Below are positions 1-6,274 of a stretch of 10,205 nt of DNA, piece after piece; positions within the stretch are counted from its first letter, which is position 1; the number at the start of each line of letters is the position of its first letter. Location: contig JAMOQA010000396.1 in NCBI GenBank assembly GCA_027064265.1, positions 1-10,205 of the forward strand. The letters are read 5' to 3'. The notes beneath the pieces are model-generated. The model saw only the letters and a program-made list of their open reading frames with translations, made no database searches and was not told where the DNA came from. The DNA comes from Acidobacteriota bacterium (GTDB taxonomy: Bacteria; Acidobacteriota; Polarisedimenticolia; J045). The translations under genes and the position numbers were made by a program.

Positions 1-42
1 CCTGACCGCGACACCCGCGACACCCGGCGCCGCTCCGCGGCG

Positions 43-69
43 CACGGGCGCAGCACGCTGCGCCCCTAC
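43..69 (+). repeat. 27-bp palindromic repeat unit, copy A
   Basis: The unit starts CAC, carries arms GGGCGCAGC and GCTGCGCCC around a 2-nt AC loop, and ends CTAC. It is identical over 27 bp to positions 172-198. A shared 14-mer, TGCGCTCGACCCGT, follows it at 76-89, and again follows copy D at 211-224, so the repeat is compound rather than a bare hairpin. Confidence 0.9.
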
Positions 70-87
70 CTTCGTTGCGCTCGACCC

Positions 88-114
88 GTAGGGGTCCAGC
101 GTGCTGGACCCGTG
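88..114 (-). repeat. 27-bp palindromic repeat unit, inverted copy B with compensatory stem changes
   Basis: This is the same unit as copy A in opposite orientation (starts GTAG, ends GTG). It differs at four bases only, all in the stem. The arms here are GGGTCCAGC and GCTGGACCC instead of GGGCGCAGC and GCTGCGCCC, so two adjacent base pairs changed on both sides (C-G to T-A and G-C to C-G). Perfect pairing is retained. Confidence 0.88.
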
Positions 115-153
115 CGGTGCGCAGCACCGCCATCATGGTCGCCCTGCGGGCGA

Positions 154-198
154 CACGGGCGCAGCACGCTGCACGGGCGCAGCACGCTGCGCCCCTAC
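154..198 (+). repeat. Tandem copies C (partial) and D of the palindromic unit
   Basis: An 18-bp stretch beginning CACGGGCGCAGC is repeated head to tail at 154-171 and 172-189. The second copy (172-198) is a full 27-bp unit identical to copy A. The first lacks the last part of its right arm, as expected from slippage or unequal exchange inside the palindrome. Confidence 0.88.
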
Positions 199-224
199 GG
201 CTTCCTTTGATGCGCTCGACCCGT

Positions 225-241
225 GCCGCGCGAAACGCGGC
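225..241. terminator. Possible 3' hairpin of the thioredoxin gene
   Basis: Arms GCCGCG and CGCGGC flank a CGAAA loop. On the minus strand this lies 13 nt past the stop codon of the thioredoxin-like gene. There is no U-run after it, so it is not a textbook intrinsic terminator. Being the first stem of the transcript's tail, it may still mark or protect the 3' end. Confidence 0.3.
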
Positions 242-254
242 CACCAACGCGGGG

Positions 255-1073
255 TCAGCGGAGCCAGGACTCGATCATCTCCTCGGTGATGCGGGCGGGA
301 TGGTTGCGCCAGATCACCTTGCCGTCCTTGACGACGGCGGCCGCGGGAATGCCGCGAACCGCGAAGAAGCTGGCGAGCTCCCCCTTCTCCTGGCCGACCG
401 GGTAGGTGACGTTCTTCTGGGCAAGGAAGTTCTCCACGTCCTGCGGCGTCTTCCCGTGGGAGAGCCGGGTCAGCCCGATGATCTCGAGGCCCCGGTCGTG
501 GTACTTCTCGTAGAGTGCCTGGAGCTTCGGCACCTCCCGCCGGCAATGGGGGCACCACACCTCCCAGAACACGACGATCGTCGCCTTCGCCTTCTCCGGG
601 TGGAACTGTCCCTCCCCGCGGAACCAGCGGACGACCTTCGCCGCGATGTCCGGGGCGTCCTTTCCGACGAGGTTCACCTGGGCGAGCATGGAGATCGCCC
701 GGCGGCCGGAGGGGGTATCCGCGTAGTCGCGCCGCAGCTCCTCGAGCAGCTGCTTCGCCCGGGCGAGGTCGTTCCGGCCCATCGCCTCGCGGGCCTGCCG
801 GAGCTTCTCGGCCGCTTCCCTGTTGCGCACGCCGGCCGCCTGCCTCTTCGTGGCGGGCTTCTTCTCCTGCGAGCGGGCGGCCAGCTTCTTCTCGAGCTCG
901 GCCATCCTCCCCTCGAGGGACGCCTGGAGCTGCGCGAGGGTCTTCTCGAGCTTCTCGACCCGCTTCTCGAGGGCGGCCACCTTCTCGTCGGTCTTCCTCC
1001 GGCCGGCCCGGGCCGGGAGGGCGACGAGGGCCGCGAGGAACACGAGGGACAGGACGGCAGCGAAACGCTTCAT
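255..1073 (-). CDS. Secreted coiled-coil TlpA/AhpC-TSA-like thioredoxin-fold protein
   Basis: A 272-residue exported thiol-disulfide oxidoreductase of the TlpA/ResA type. Residues 1-23 are a clear signal peptide (KR, hydrophobic core, cleavage near ARA|G). Residues 29-72 are heptad-rich and charged (AALEKRVEKLEKTL onward), a likely coiled coil. About 85-126 resembles one TPR-like helical hairpin. The thioredoxin fold fills roughly 137-272, with the redox motif W-CPHC at 173-177 and a cis-proline GIP at 241-243, both needed for thiol chemistry. TlpA proteins are usually below 200 residues, so the N-terminal coiled-coil/helical half is an added module, perhaps for oligomerisation or partner binding. 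The start ATG has GGAGGTGAG (1078-1086) 4 nt upstream. It lies 70 bp after the nuclease-fold gene on the same strand and is probably co-transcribed. Whether it reduces or oxidises its partner, and which partner, cannot be read. Confidence 0.88.
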   Translation of the reverse strand: MKRFAAVLSLVFLAALVALPARAGRRKTDEKVAALEKRVEKLEKTLAQLQASLEGRMAELEKKLAARSQEKKPATKRQAAGVRNREAAEKLRQAREAMGRNDLARAKQLLEELRRDYADTPSGRRAISMLAQVNLVGKDAPDIAAKVVRWFRGEGQFHPEKAKATIVVFWEVWCPHCRREVPKLQALYEKYHDRGLEIIGLTRLSHGKTPQDVENFLAQKNVTYPVGQEKGELASFFAVRGIPAAAVVKDGKVIWRNHPARITEEMIESWLR

Positions 1074-1143
1074 CGGGCTCACCTCCGGGATGACGATCGC
1101 CGCCGAAGATACCGCCCCCGGCGGCGGGAAGCACGCACCCCGT

Positions 1144-2499
1144 TCAGGGGCAGCCCTCCCCCGCCGCCGACGAGCCCCAGGGCCCGGCCCCGCCGCAACC
1201 GTCGTCCACGCCGCGGAAGAGGTAGTGCCAGCCCGTGCCCGGAGCGGGCACCTCCGGGTCCTCGAACACCGTGTCGGACGGGTCCGGATCCTCGTCGGTG
1301 ACGCACCGGCCGTCGTCGGCGTCTCCCAGCCACCCGCGGGCGACATCGTAACGGTCGGCCGTCGGCAGGGAATCCCAGGTGAACCGGGCGACGTCCCCCC
1401 CGGTCTTCCGCCCGAGGACGCCGGCCACCGGCCCGGGCGTCCCCTCGCGCCCGTCGAGGGGGGCGCAGTCGGCGCCGTCGTCGATGCCGTCCCCGTCGGC
1501 GTCGACCGCCGCCCGGAGGAACTCGCCGAAGACGTCGAGGTGGTCCGAGGCGTTGGCGCTGGTCCCGCAGGGAAGCGGGTCCCCCGCCTTCGGCAGCCAG
1601 TACCCCGGAGGCGGATCGTCGACGCCGTTGTCGTCGCAGGCGTCGTAGACCTCGGTCCCGGTGACGTTCCCGTGCTCCTCGAGCCACAGGAGATCCAGGC
1701 GCCGGTACGTGGGGGGGTGAGTGATCGGGTCGTCGGGATCGTCCTCGTGGAAGGCATCGAGGAGCGTCATCCCGGCCTCTTCCAGGGTGACGAACGGGTC
1801 GTAGACCACGGGGAACTCGATGTCGTCCCCCAGGCGGTAGGTGGTCGGCAGGTCGGGCGGCAGCTCCTCGAAGACCGGGCTGCCGAACGGCCCGTTGCGG
1901 GGATCCTCGTTGAAGTCGCCGAGCAGGACGATCGGGGATCCGGGGGTTTCCTCCCGGATCCGCTCGATCGCCTGGACCACCCGGTGCACCTCCACCTGCC
2001 GGCGGAACCTGTCGGTGTCCGACGTTCCCGCCTTCAGGTGCACGACCAGGAAGGCCCACGGGTGCAGGTCCGGGTCCACGGTGATCCAGGCGACGAACAT
2101 GTCCCGGGTGATGTCGTTCGCGTCCGGGTCCCCGGAGAGCTCCGCCGCCGACCAGGAGTCGGTCCGGGCGATCGGCAGGCGGGAGAGCACGCCATTGCGG
2201 AGGTTCCCGGAGAGTGTCCCGGAGACGTCCGAGGCCGCGTGGTACGGGTAGCCGGCGTCGGCCGCCAGCTCGTCCAGGTGCCCGAGGTCGGCGCTGCCGT
2301 GGATCTCCTCGAGCGCCGCCACGTCGGCGTCCACCCGCTCGAGCACGGCCACGAGGGCGTTCCACTCGGTGGATCCCGGGTCGCCGAACCCGGCGGTGTT
2401 GTAGGTGGCGCCCCGGAGGCCGTCGGCACGGCTGCCGCCGCCGGCCGCCACGAGGGCGACCACGACGAGGAGCCGGAAGAACGTACGAGACCGCCTCAC
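1144..2499 (-). CDS. Secreted endonuclease/exonuclease/phosphatase (EEP) superfamily protein with calcium-binding-like C-terminal extension
   Basis: A 451-residue metal-dependent phosphoesterase of the DNase I/EEP fold, exported. Residues 1-25 form a signal peptide (RRSR, then LLVVVALVAA). EEP landmarks appear in order: TYN at 32-34, ALEE with the metal-binding Glu at 65, VVHLKAG at 152-158, GDFNED at 194-199, RRLDLLW at 266-272 and the catalytic SDH at 318-320. After the fold come DADGDGIDDGADCAP (333-347), like one thrombospondin type-3 or dockerin calcium loop, and about 100 Cys-containing residues ending GCP, which resemble a small beta-sandwich seen at the C-termini of exported proteins. 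The GTG start was chosen because no in-frame ATG is nearer and the signal peptide begins right after it; the Shine-Dalgarno is poor. The substrate could be extracellular DNA, a phospholipid head group or a sugar phosphate; sequence alone does not decide. Confidence 0.87.
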   Translation of the reverse strand: MRRSRTFFRLLVVVALVAAGGGSRADGLRGATYNTAGFGDPGSTEWNALVAVLERVDADVAALEEIHGSADLGHLDELAADAGYPYHAASDVSGTLSGNLRNGVLSRLPIARTDSWSAAELSGDPDANDITRDMFVAWITVDPDLHPWAFLVVHLKAGTSDTDRFRRQVEVHRVVQAIERIREETPGSPIVLLGDFNEDPRNGPFGSPVFEELPPDLPTTYRLGDDIEFPVVYDPFVTLEEAGMTLLDAFHEDDPDDPITHPPTYRRLDLLWLEEHGNVTGTEVYDACDDNGVDDPPPGYWLPKAGDPLPCGTSANASDHLDVFGEFLRAAVDADGDGIDDGADCAPLDGREGTPGPVAGVLGRKTGGDVARFTWDSLPTADRYDVARGWLGDADDGRCVTDEDPDPSDTVFEDPEVPAPGTGWHYLFRGVDDGCGGAGPWGSSAAGEGCP

Positions 2500-2571
2500 G
2501 CCCGGGAATGTCCGGCGAGACGGTGCGCCATGCCACCCCTGGGTTATCGTGGAGGCCGCGGAGGCTGCCAG
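2500..2571. promoter_or_regulatory. Divergent spacer between the EEP gene and glpD
   Basis: This 72-bp spacer must hold the 5' ends of both the leftward EEP-thioredoxin operon and the rightward glpD operon, unless either leader overlaps coding sequence. I see no convincing -35/-10 pair; the stretch is too GC-rich to call one by eye. It contains the glpD ribosome binding site at its right end. Confidence 0.35.
2560..2564 (+). promoter_or_regulatory. Ribosome binding site deciding the GTG start of glpD
   Basis: GGAGG lies 7 nt before the GTG at 2572. The in-frame ATG at 2530 lacks such a site and would add a Gly/Arg-rich stretch not typical of the family, so the GTG is preferred. Confidence 0.75.
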
Positions 2572-4197
2572 GTGCCCAGGACCCCCCTCGATCGATACGA
2601 CGGCCGGGAGTTCGACGTCCTCGTGCTCGGGGCGGGGATCACCGGCGGCGCCGTCGCCCGGGAACTGGTCCGCCGGGGCTGGTCGGTCGCCGTCGTGGAG
2701 CGGCGCGATCCCGGCTGGGGCACCTCGGGCCGCTCCACCCGCCTCGTCCACGGGGGCCTCCGGTACCTCGCCGGGGGCCGAGTCGGCCTGGTCCGGGCGG
2801 CCCTCGCGGCCCGGCTGGAGCTGGCCCGCGAGGCGCCCCACCTGGTGCGGCCCGTGCCCTTCCTGCTGCCGGCCCCGGGGTCCGGGGCCGGCATGACCGC
2901 CCGGTTCCTTCCCCTCTTCGAGCGGCTGTACGACCTGCTCGCCCGGCCCCGCCGGGGCTGGCCGCCGCCCCGGGAGATCGAGCGGGACCAGGCCGTCCTG
3001 CTGGTCCCGGGCCTCTCGCCCGGCCTCCTCCCGGAGAGGGTTCGCATCTTCTACGACGGGGTCACCGACGATCGCCGCCTGACCGTGCTGACCGCCGTCG
3101 CCGCCGCCCGGGAGGGAGCGGTCCTGCTGACCCGCACGGAGGTCGTCCGCGTGGAGGCCGCGGGAGATCGGCGGGCGCGGGTCACCGTGCGGGACGGCCT
3201 GACCGGCGAACTCGCCCGGAGCCGGGTGCGGGCGATCGTCTCCGCGACCGGTCCCTGGGCGGACGCGACCCGGCGGCAGCTCGGGCTCCCTGCCCGCGGA
3301 CCCCTCCTGCGGCCCACCCGGGGCAGCCACCTCCTGTGGCCCGCCCGCGCGGAAGGAGGGGCGGTGCTGGTCCACCCCGCGGACGGCCGGGTGCTCCTCG
3401 CGGTGCCGACGGAAGGGGGACTCCTCCTCGGCACGACCGACGTGGACGACGACCGGGCTCCCGACGAGATCCTCCCCCCGGAGGAGGACCTGCGGTACCT
3501 CGCGATCGCCGCGGGCAGGCTGCTCCCGGAACTCCCGGTCCCGCCCCGCGCGGCCTTCGCCGGGCTGCGGCCCCTCCTCGCCGGGCCGGGTCACCCCGAC
3601 CGGCTCTCCCGGCGCGCCCGCGTCGTCGTGGAACGCCTCGAGGGGATCCCCGTGCTTCACCTGGTGGGCGGCAAGCTGACCCTCCATCGCCCGATGGCCC
3701 GCCGCCTCGCGACCCACCTCGCCCGGGAAATCGGTCCCCCGCCGGCCGGTGAACGGCCACCCGGTCTCCTGCCCGGCTCGCCGGTCGCCACGGCGGCCGG
3801 CGAGACCGCCGCGGCCCGGGCCGCGGGACTGGATCCCGTCCAGGCCACCTGGCTCGTCCGGCGCTTCGGCACCCTCTGGCGACAGGTCGTCGAGACGCCG
3901 ATGAGCGGGGATCCGCGTCGCCCCCTGGGAGAAGGGGCGGTTCCTCTCGCCGGGGAGCTGGTCCATGCCGTGCGCGAGGAGGGAGCGCGAACCCTCGCGG
4001 ACGTGCTCGCCCGGCTTCGCCTCCCCGAGATCGCGCGGAACGGCGACGACGAGGAAGAGATGGCGCTCTCGGCCCTGGCCCTCCTGGGCGGCGAGCTGGG
4101 CTGGGGACCCGGGCGCCGCGAGCGGGAACTCGAACGGTGGCAGCGGGAACGCGACCGGACATGGATCGCCCCACCCCTCTTCCCGGAGGCCGGATGA
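2572..4197 (+). CDS. glpD: FAD-dependent aerobic glycerol-3-phosphate dehydrogenase
   Basis: A 541-residue membrane-associated flavoenzyme that oxidises sn-glycerol 3-phosphate to dihydroxyacetone phosphate and reduces quinone. The N-terminal Rossmann dinucleotide site is VLGAGITGGAVAREL (18-32). The GlpD signature follows as GTSGRSTRLVHGGLRYL (50-66). Further family blocks are YDGVTDDRRLT (161-171), SATGPWAD (224-231), LLGTTDVD (285-292), FAGLRPLL (329-336) and GGKLTLHRPMA (366-376), where most relatives have KLTTYR. A helical GlpD C-terminal domain covers about 410-520. Length matches the family. It is the first gene of a plus-strand operon, and its stop overlaps the start of the GDPD-kinase fusion by 4 bp (ATGA), so the two are almost certainly translationally coupled. 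No glycerol facilitator (glpF) or GlpR-type regulator is visible in the window. Confidence 0.93.
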   Translation: MPRTPLDRYDGREFDVLVLGAGITGGAVARELVRRGWSVAVVERRDPGWGTSGRSTRLVHGGLRYLAGGRVGLVRAALAARLELAREAPHLVRPVPFLLPAPGSGAGMTARFLPLFERLYDLLARPRRGWPPPREIERDQAVLLVPGLSPGLLPERVRIFYDGVTDDRRLTVLTAVAAAREGAVLLTRTEVVRVEAAGDRRARVTVRDGLTGELARSRVRAIVSATGPWADATRRQLGLPARGPLLRPTRGSHLLWPARAEGGAVLVHPADGRVLLAVPTEGGLLLGTTDVDDDRAPDEILPPEEDLRYLAIAAGRLLPELPVPPRAAFAGLRPLLAGPGHPDRLSRRARVVVERLEGIPVLHLVGGKLTLHRPMARRLATHLAREIGPPPAGERPPGLLPGSPVATAAGETAAARAAGLDPVQATWLVRRFGTLWRQVVETPMSGDPRRPLGEGAVPLAGELVHAVREEGARTLADVLARLRLPEIARNGDDEEEMALSALALLGGELGWGPGRRERELERWQRERDRTWIAPPLFPEAG

Positions 4198-6236
4198 CCC
4201 TCTTCCGCGGCACCCTGGTCCCCCTTCCCGGGGACGCTCCTCTCCCGGCCCGCCTGGTGGCGCACCGGGGAGTCCCCGCCCGTCACCCGGAGAACACCGG
4301 TCCCTCCTTCCGGGCGGCGCTCTCGGCGGACGCCCCGGCCGTCGAACTGGACGCCCGTCCGACGGCGGATGGACTTCTCGTCGTCCTTCACGACCCGGAC
4401 CCGGCGCGGCTCACCGGCGAGACGCGCGCCGCGGCCGAGCTGACCGCCCGGGAGCTGCTGGCCCGTCCCCTCCGGGAAGCCCCGGCCGAGCGGCTCCTCC
4501 TCCTCGACGAAGCGCTGGCGATCCTGGCCGGGCGCACGTTCCTCGACATCGAGCTGAAGAGCACGCCGGGGATCCCGCCCGCCGACCTGGCCGGGCGCCT
4601 CCTCGCCGCCCTCGAGCGGGCCCGCTCCCCCCAGGAACTGGTCGTCACGTCCGACGACCCGGCGATCCTCCGGGAGCTGCGAGCCCGCGCTCCGCGGCTC
4701 GCCACGGGGTTCGTCGGGCGATCCCGCGACCCGCGGGACCCGGTGGCGACCGCGGTCGACGCGGCCGCCGAGGTGATCGTCGTCAACCGGCTCCGGGTGG
4801 ACGGGGAACTGGTCCGGCGGGCCCGGGGGGCGGGCCTTTCCACCTGGACCTACACCGTGAACGATCCCGCCGAGGCCCGCCGCCTCGCGGAACTCGGCGT
4901 CGAGCGGCTGGTGACCGACGACCTCCCCACTCTCCGGGAAGCCCTCGGCGGAGACGATCCCGGGAGCCGGGAGACCGTCGAGCCACCGGCCGGGGACCTC
5001 CTCCTCGTGGTCGACCTGGGCTCGTCGACGACGAAAGCCGCCCTCGTCCACCCGGCGGCCGGGATCGTCGCCCGGGCCTCGGTCCCGACCCCGGTCCGGC
5101 GGCCCGCGCCGGGGCGGGTGGAGCACGATCCGGAGGCGATCCTCGCCGCGGCCCGGGAGGTGCTCCAGCGGGTGGCGGAACAGGTACCCGGCCGAACGCC
5201 CCGGGCGGCGGCGGTCACCGGGCAGCGGTCCACCTGCCTGTGGGCCGCCCGCGGGGATCTCCTCCCCCTGACCCCGGCCGTGTCCTGGCAGGACCGCCGG
5301 GCGGAGCCGCTGGTCCGGGAACTCGGCCCGCGGGCGGAGGAGCTGCGGGCGATCGCCGGCCTCCCGCCCGCCCCCGCGTGGTCGGGGTTTCTCGCCAGGG
5401 CGCTCCGGGAGGAGACCCCGCTGCCCCGGGACGCCCTGCTCGTGCCCCTGGTGCCGTGGGTCGCGGCTCGCCTGGCCGTCGAGACGCCGGCGCCGGACCC
5501 GACCTTCGCCAACCGGACCTTCCTGCTCGACGCGGAGCGGCTCGCCTGGTCTTCCGACCTGGCCCGCGCGCTCGGTCTCTCCCTCGAGGTTCTCCCGCCC
5601 GTCCGGCCCACCCTTGCCGGACGCGGCTGGATCCCCTGGCCGGGGGCGCCGGGGGGCGTGCCCCTTCTCGCCCTCGTCGGCGACCAGCAGGCGGCCTACG
5701 TGGGCCTCGCGGGCCCGGCGGGAACGAAGCCGGTGCTCAACGTGGGCACCGCCGGGTTCGCCATGCGCACGCGGCGGAAGGGAGAACGGCCCCCGGAAGG
5801 AGCCCGCCTCGCTCCCCTGTGGACCACCGGGACGCGCCGGGGCCCCGATCTCCTCGAACTCGTCGTCCACGAGGAGCCGGGAGAGGGGCCGGGCCTTCCC
5901 CGGGAGCCGGTCGACGCGGCCAGGGATGCGGCCCTGCGTCTCGCCCTCGGCGACCCGCTGCCCGTGCGGTTCGCCGAGGGGCTCGCCCGGGCGGCGCACC
6001 GGCTCGCGGGTCCCCGCGACCTCTCGGTCCCGGTGGCGGGGGGAATCCTGGCGAGCCCCCATCTCCTCGCCCTCCTCGAAGCGCTCCTCGACCTGCAGGT
6101 CGTGCTCGCCCGGGAGCGGGAGGTCACCCTCCTCGGGGCGGCGCGCCTCGCGGCCGTCGCCGCGAAACTGCCCTGGAGCTGCCCGCCGGGAGGGGGCCTC
6201 TCGATTCCGTCACCGCCTGGAACCGCCCCGCGGTGA
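4194..6236 (+). CDS. Fusion: glycerophosphodiester phosphodiesterase (GDPD) + FGGY-family (glycerol-kinase-like) kinase
   Basis: One uninterrupted 680-residue cytoplasmic protein with no signal peptide. Residues 19-251 are a complete UgpQ-type GDPD TIM barrel: HRG (24-26), PENT (32-35), ELD (51-53), HD (66-67), DIELK (118-122) and WTYTVND (218-224). These supply the two histidines and the acidic metal ligands, and the domain would cleave glycerophosphodiesters to glycerol 3-phosphate plus alcohol. A short linker (252-267) leads to an FGGY kinase: phosphate motif DLGSSTTKA (274-282), GQRST (343-347), SWQDRR (364-369), catalytic-base motif VGDQQAA with Asp497, VGTAGF (517-522) and adenosine motif VAGGI (614-618). 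At about 410 residues the kinase is shorter than the usual 490-520, and the glycerol-binding RE pair of GlpK (NQRET) reads RS. GGAGG (4185-4189) precedes the ATG by 4 nt. The phosphodiesterase is confident; the kinase substrate (glycerol or another polyol or sugar) is not. Confidence 0.9.
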   Translation: MTLFRGTLVPLPGDAPLPARLVAHRGVPARHPENTGPSFRAALSADAPAVELDARPTADGLLVVLHDPDPARLTGETRAAAELTARELLARPLREAPAERLLLLDEALAILAGRTFLDIELKSTPGIPPADLAGRLLAALERARSPQELVVTSDDPAILRELRARAPRLATGFVGRSRDPRDPVATAVDAAAEVIVVNRLRVDGELVRRARGAGLSTWTYTVNDPAEARRLAELGVERLVTDDLPTLREALGGDDPGSRETVEPPAGDLLLVVDLGSSTTKAALVHPAAGIVARASVPTPVRRPAPGRVEHDPEAILAAAREVLQRVAEQVPGRTPRAAAVTGQRSTCLWAARGDLLPLTPAVSWQDRRAEPLVRELGPRAEELRAIAGLPPAPAWSGFLARALREETPLPRDALLVPLVPWVAARLAVETPAPDPTFANRTFLLDAERLAWSSDLARALGLSLEVLPPVRPTLAGRGWIPWPGAPGGVPLLALVGDQQAAYVGLAGPAGTKPVLNVGTAGFAMRTRRKGERPPEGARLAPLWTTGTRRGPDLLELVVHEEPGEGPGLPREPVDAARDAALRLALGDPLPVRFAEGLARAAHRLAGPRDLSVPVAGGILASPHLLALLEALLDLQVVLAREREVTLLGAARLAAVAAKLPWSCPPGGGLSIPSPPGTAPR

Positions 6237-6239
6237 TAT

Positions 6240-6269
6240 CCTCCGGACGACCGGGAACGATTCCGGAGG
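6240..6269 (+). promoter_or_regulatory. Hairpin that would mask the ribosome binding site of the 72-residue gene
   Basis: CCTCCGGA (6240-6247) is perfectly complementary to TCCGGAGG (6262-6269), with a 14-nt loop. The right arm contains GGAGG (6265-6269), the ribosome binding site 5 nt before the ATG at 6275. The left arm begins 3 nt after the kinase stop codon, so ribosomes terminating there could melt the stem: a translational coupling device or brake. The pairing is seen; the function is inferred. Confidence 0.45.
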
Positions 6270-6274
6270 TGGCC

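Larger units (their letters stand above)
1..254. repeat. Intergenic array of short-loop palindromes
   Basis: No gene is supported here; the stretch is filled with inverted repeats. Reading along: arms 27-33/37-43 (loop TCC), 46-54/57-65 (loop AC), 92-100/103-111 (loop GT), 114-120/124-130 (loop GCA), 138-144/148-154 (loop TGC), 175-183/186-194 (loop AC) and 225-230/236-241 (loop CGAAA). All arms pair perfectly over 6-9 bp. A 9-bp tandem duplication, GCGACACCC, sits at 8-16 and 17-25. The array lies just downstream of the stop codon of the minus-strand thioredoxin gene, so it could form the 3' end of that transcript, act as a terminator or mRNA stabiliser, or be a cluster of REP/MITE-like palindromic elements. 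The architecture is seen directly; the role is inference. Confidence 0.85.

Noticed and set aside
1..254. Possible CRISPR array from repeated units
   Set aside because: Repeats are palindromic, partly tandem with no spacers, and present in both orientations. There is no regular repeat-spacer spacing and no cas gene.
1112..1124. Small hairpin CCGCC-CCC-GGCGG between the EEP and thioredoxin genes
   Set aside because: A 5-bp stem in such GC-rich sequence is expected by chance; no U-run and no further support.
823..2571. Upstream open frame on the plus strand contiguous with glpD, suggesting a large N-terminal extension
   Set aside because: It is antisense to the well-supported thioredoxin and EEP genes. 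Its translation shows no family motifs and is Val/Gly/Arg-rich as expected of a shadow, and glpD has its own GGAGG and GTG at 2572.
2500..3966. Minus-strand open frame continuing upstream of the EEP gene, opposite glpD
   Set aside because: It is antisense to the strongly conserved glpD, with low-complexity Gly/Arg/Pro translation. The EEP signal peptide starts at the GTG at 2499.
3657..6062. Long minus-strand ORF (about 800 codons) opposite the GDPD-kinase gene
   Set aside because: High GC content removes stop codons. The translation is an Arg/Gly/Pro/Glu mixture without recognisable domains, and the opposite strand carries clear catalytic motifs.
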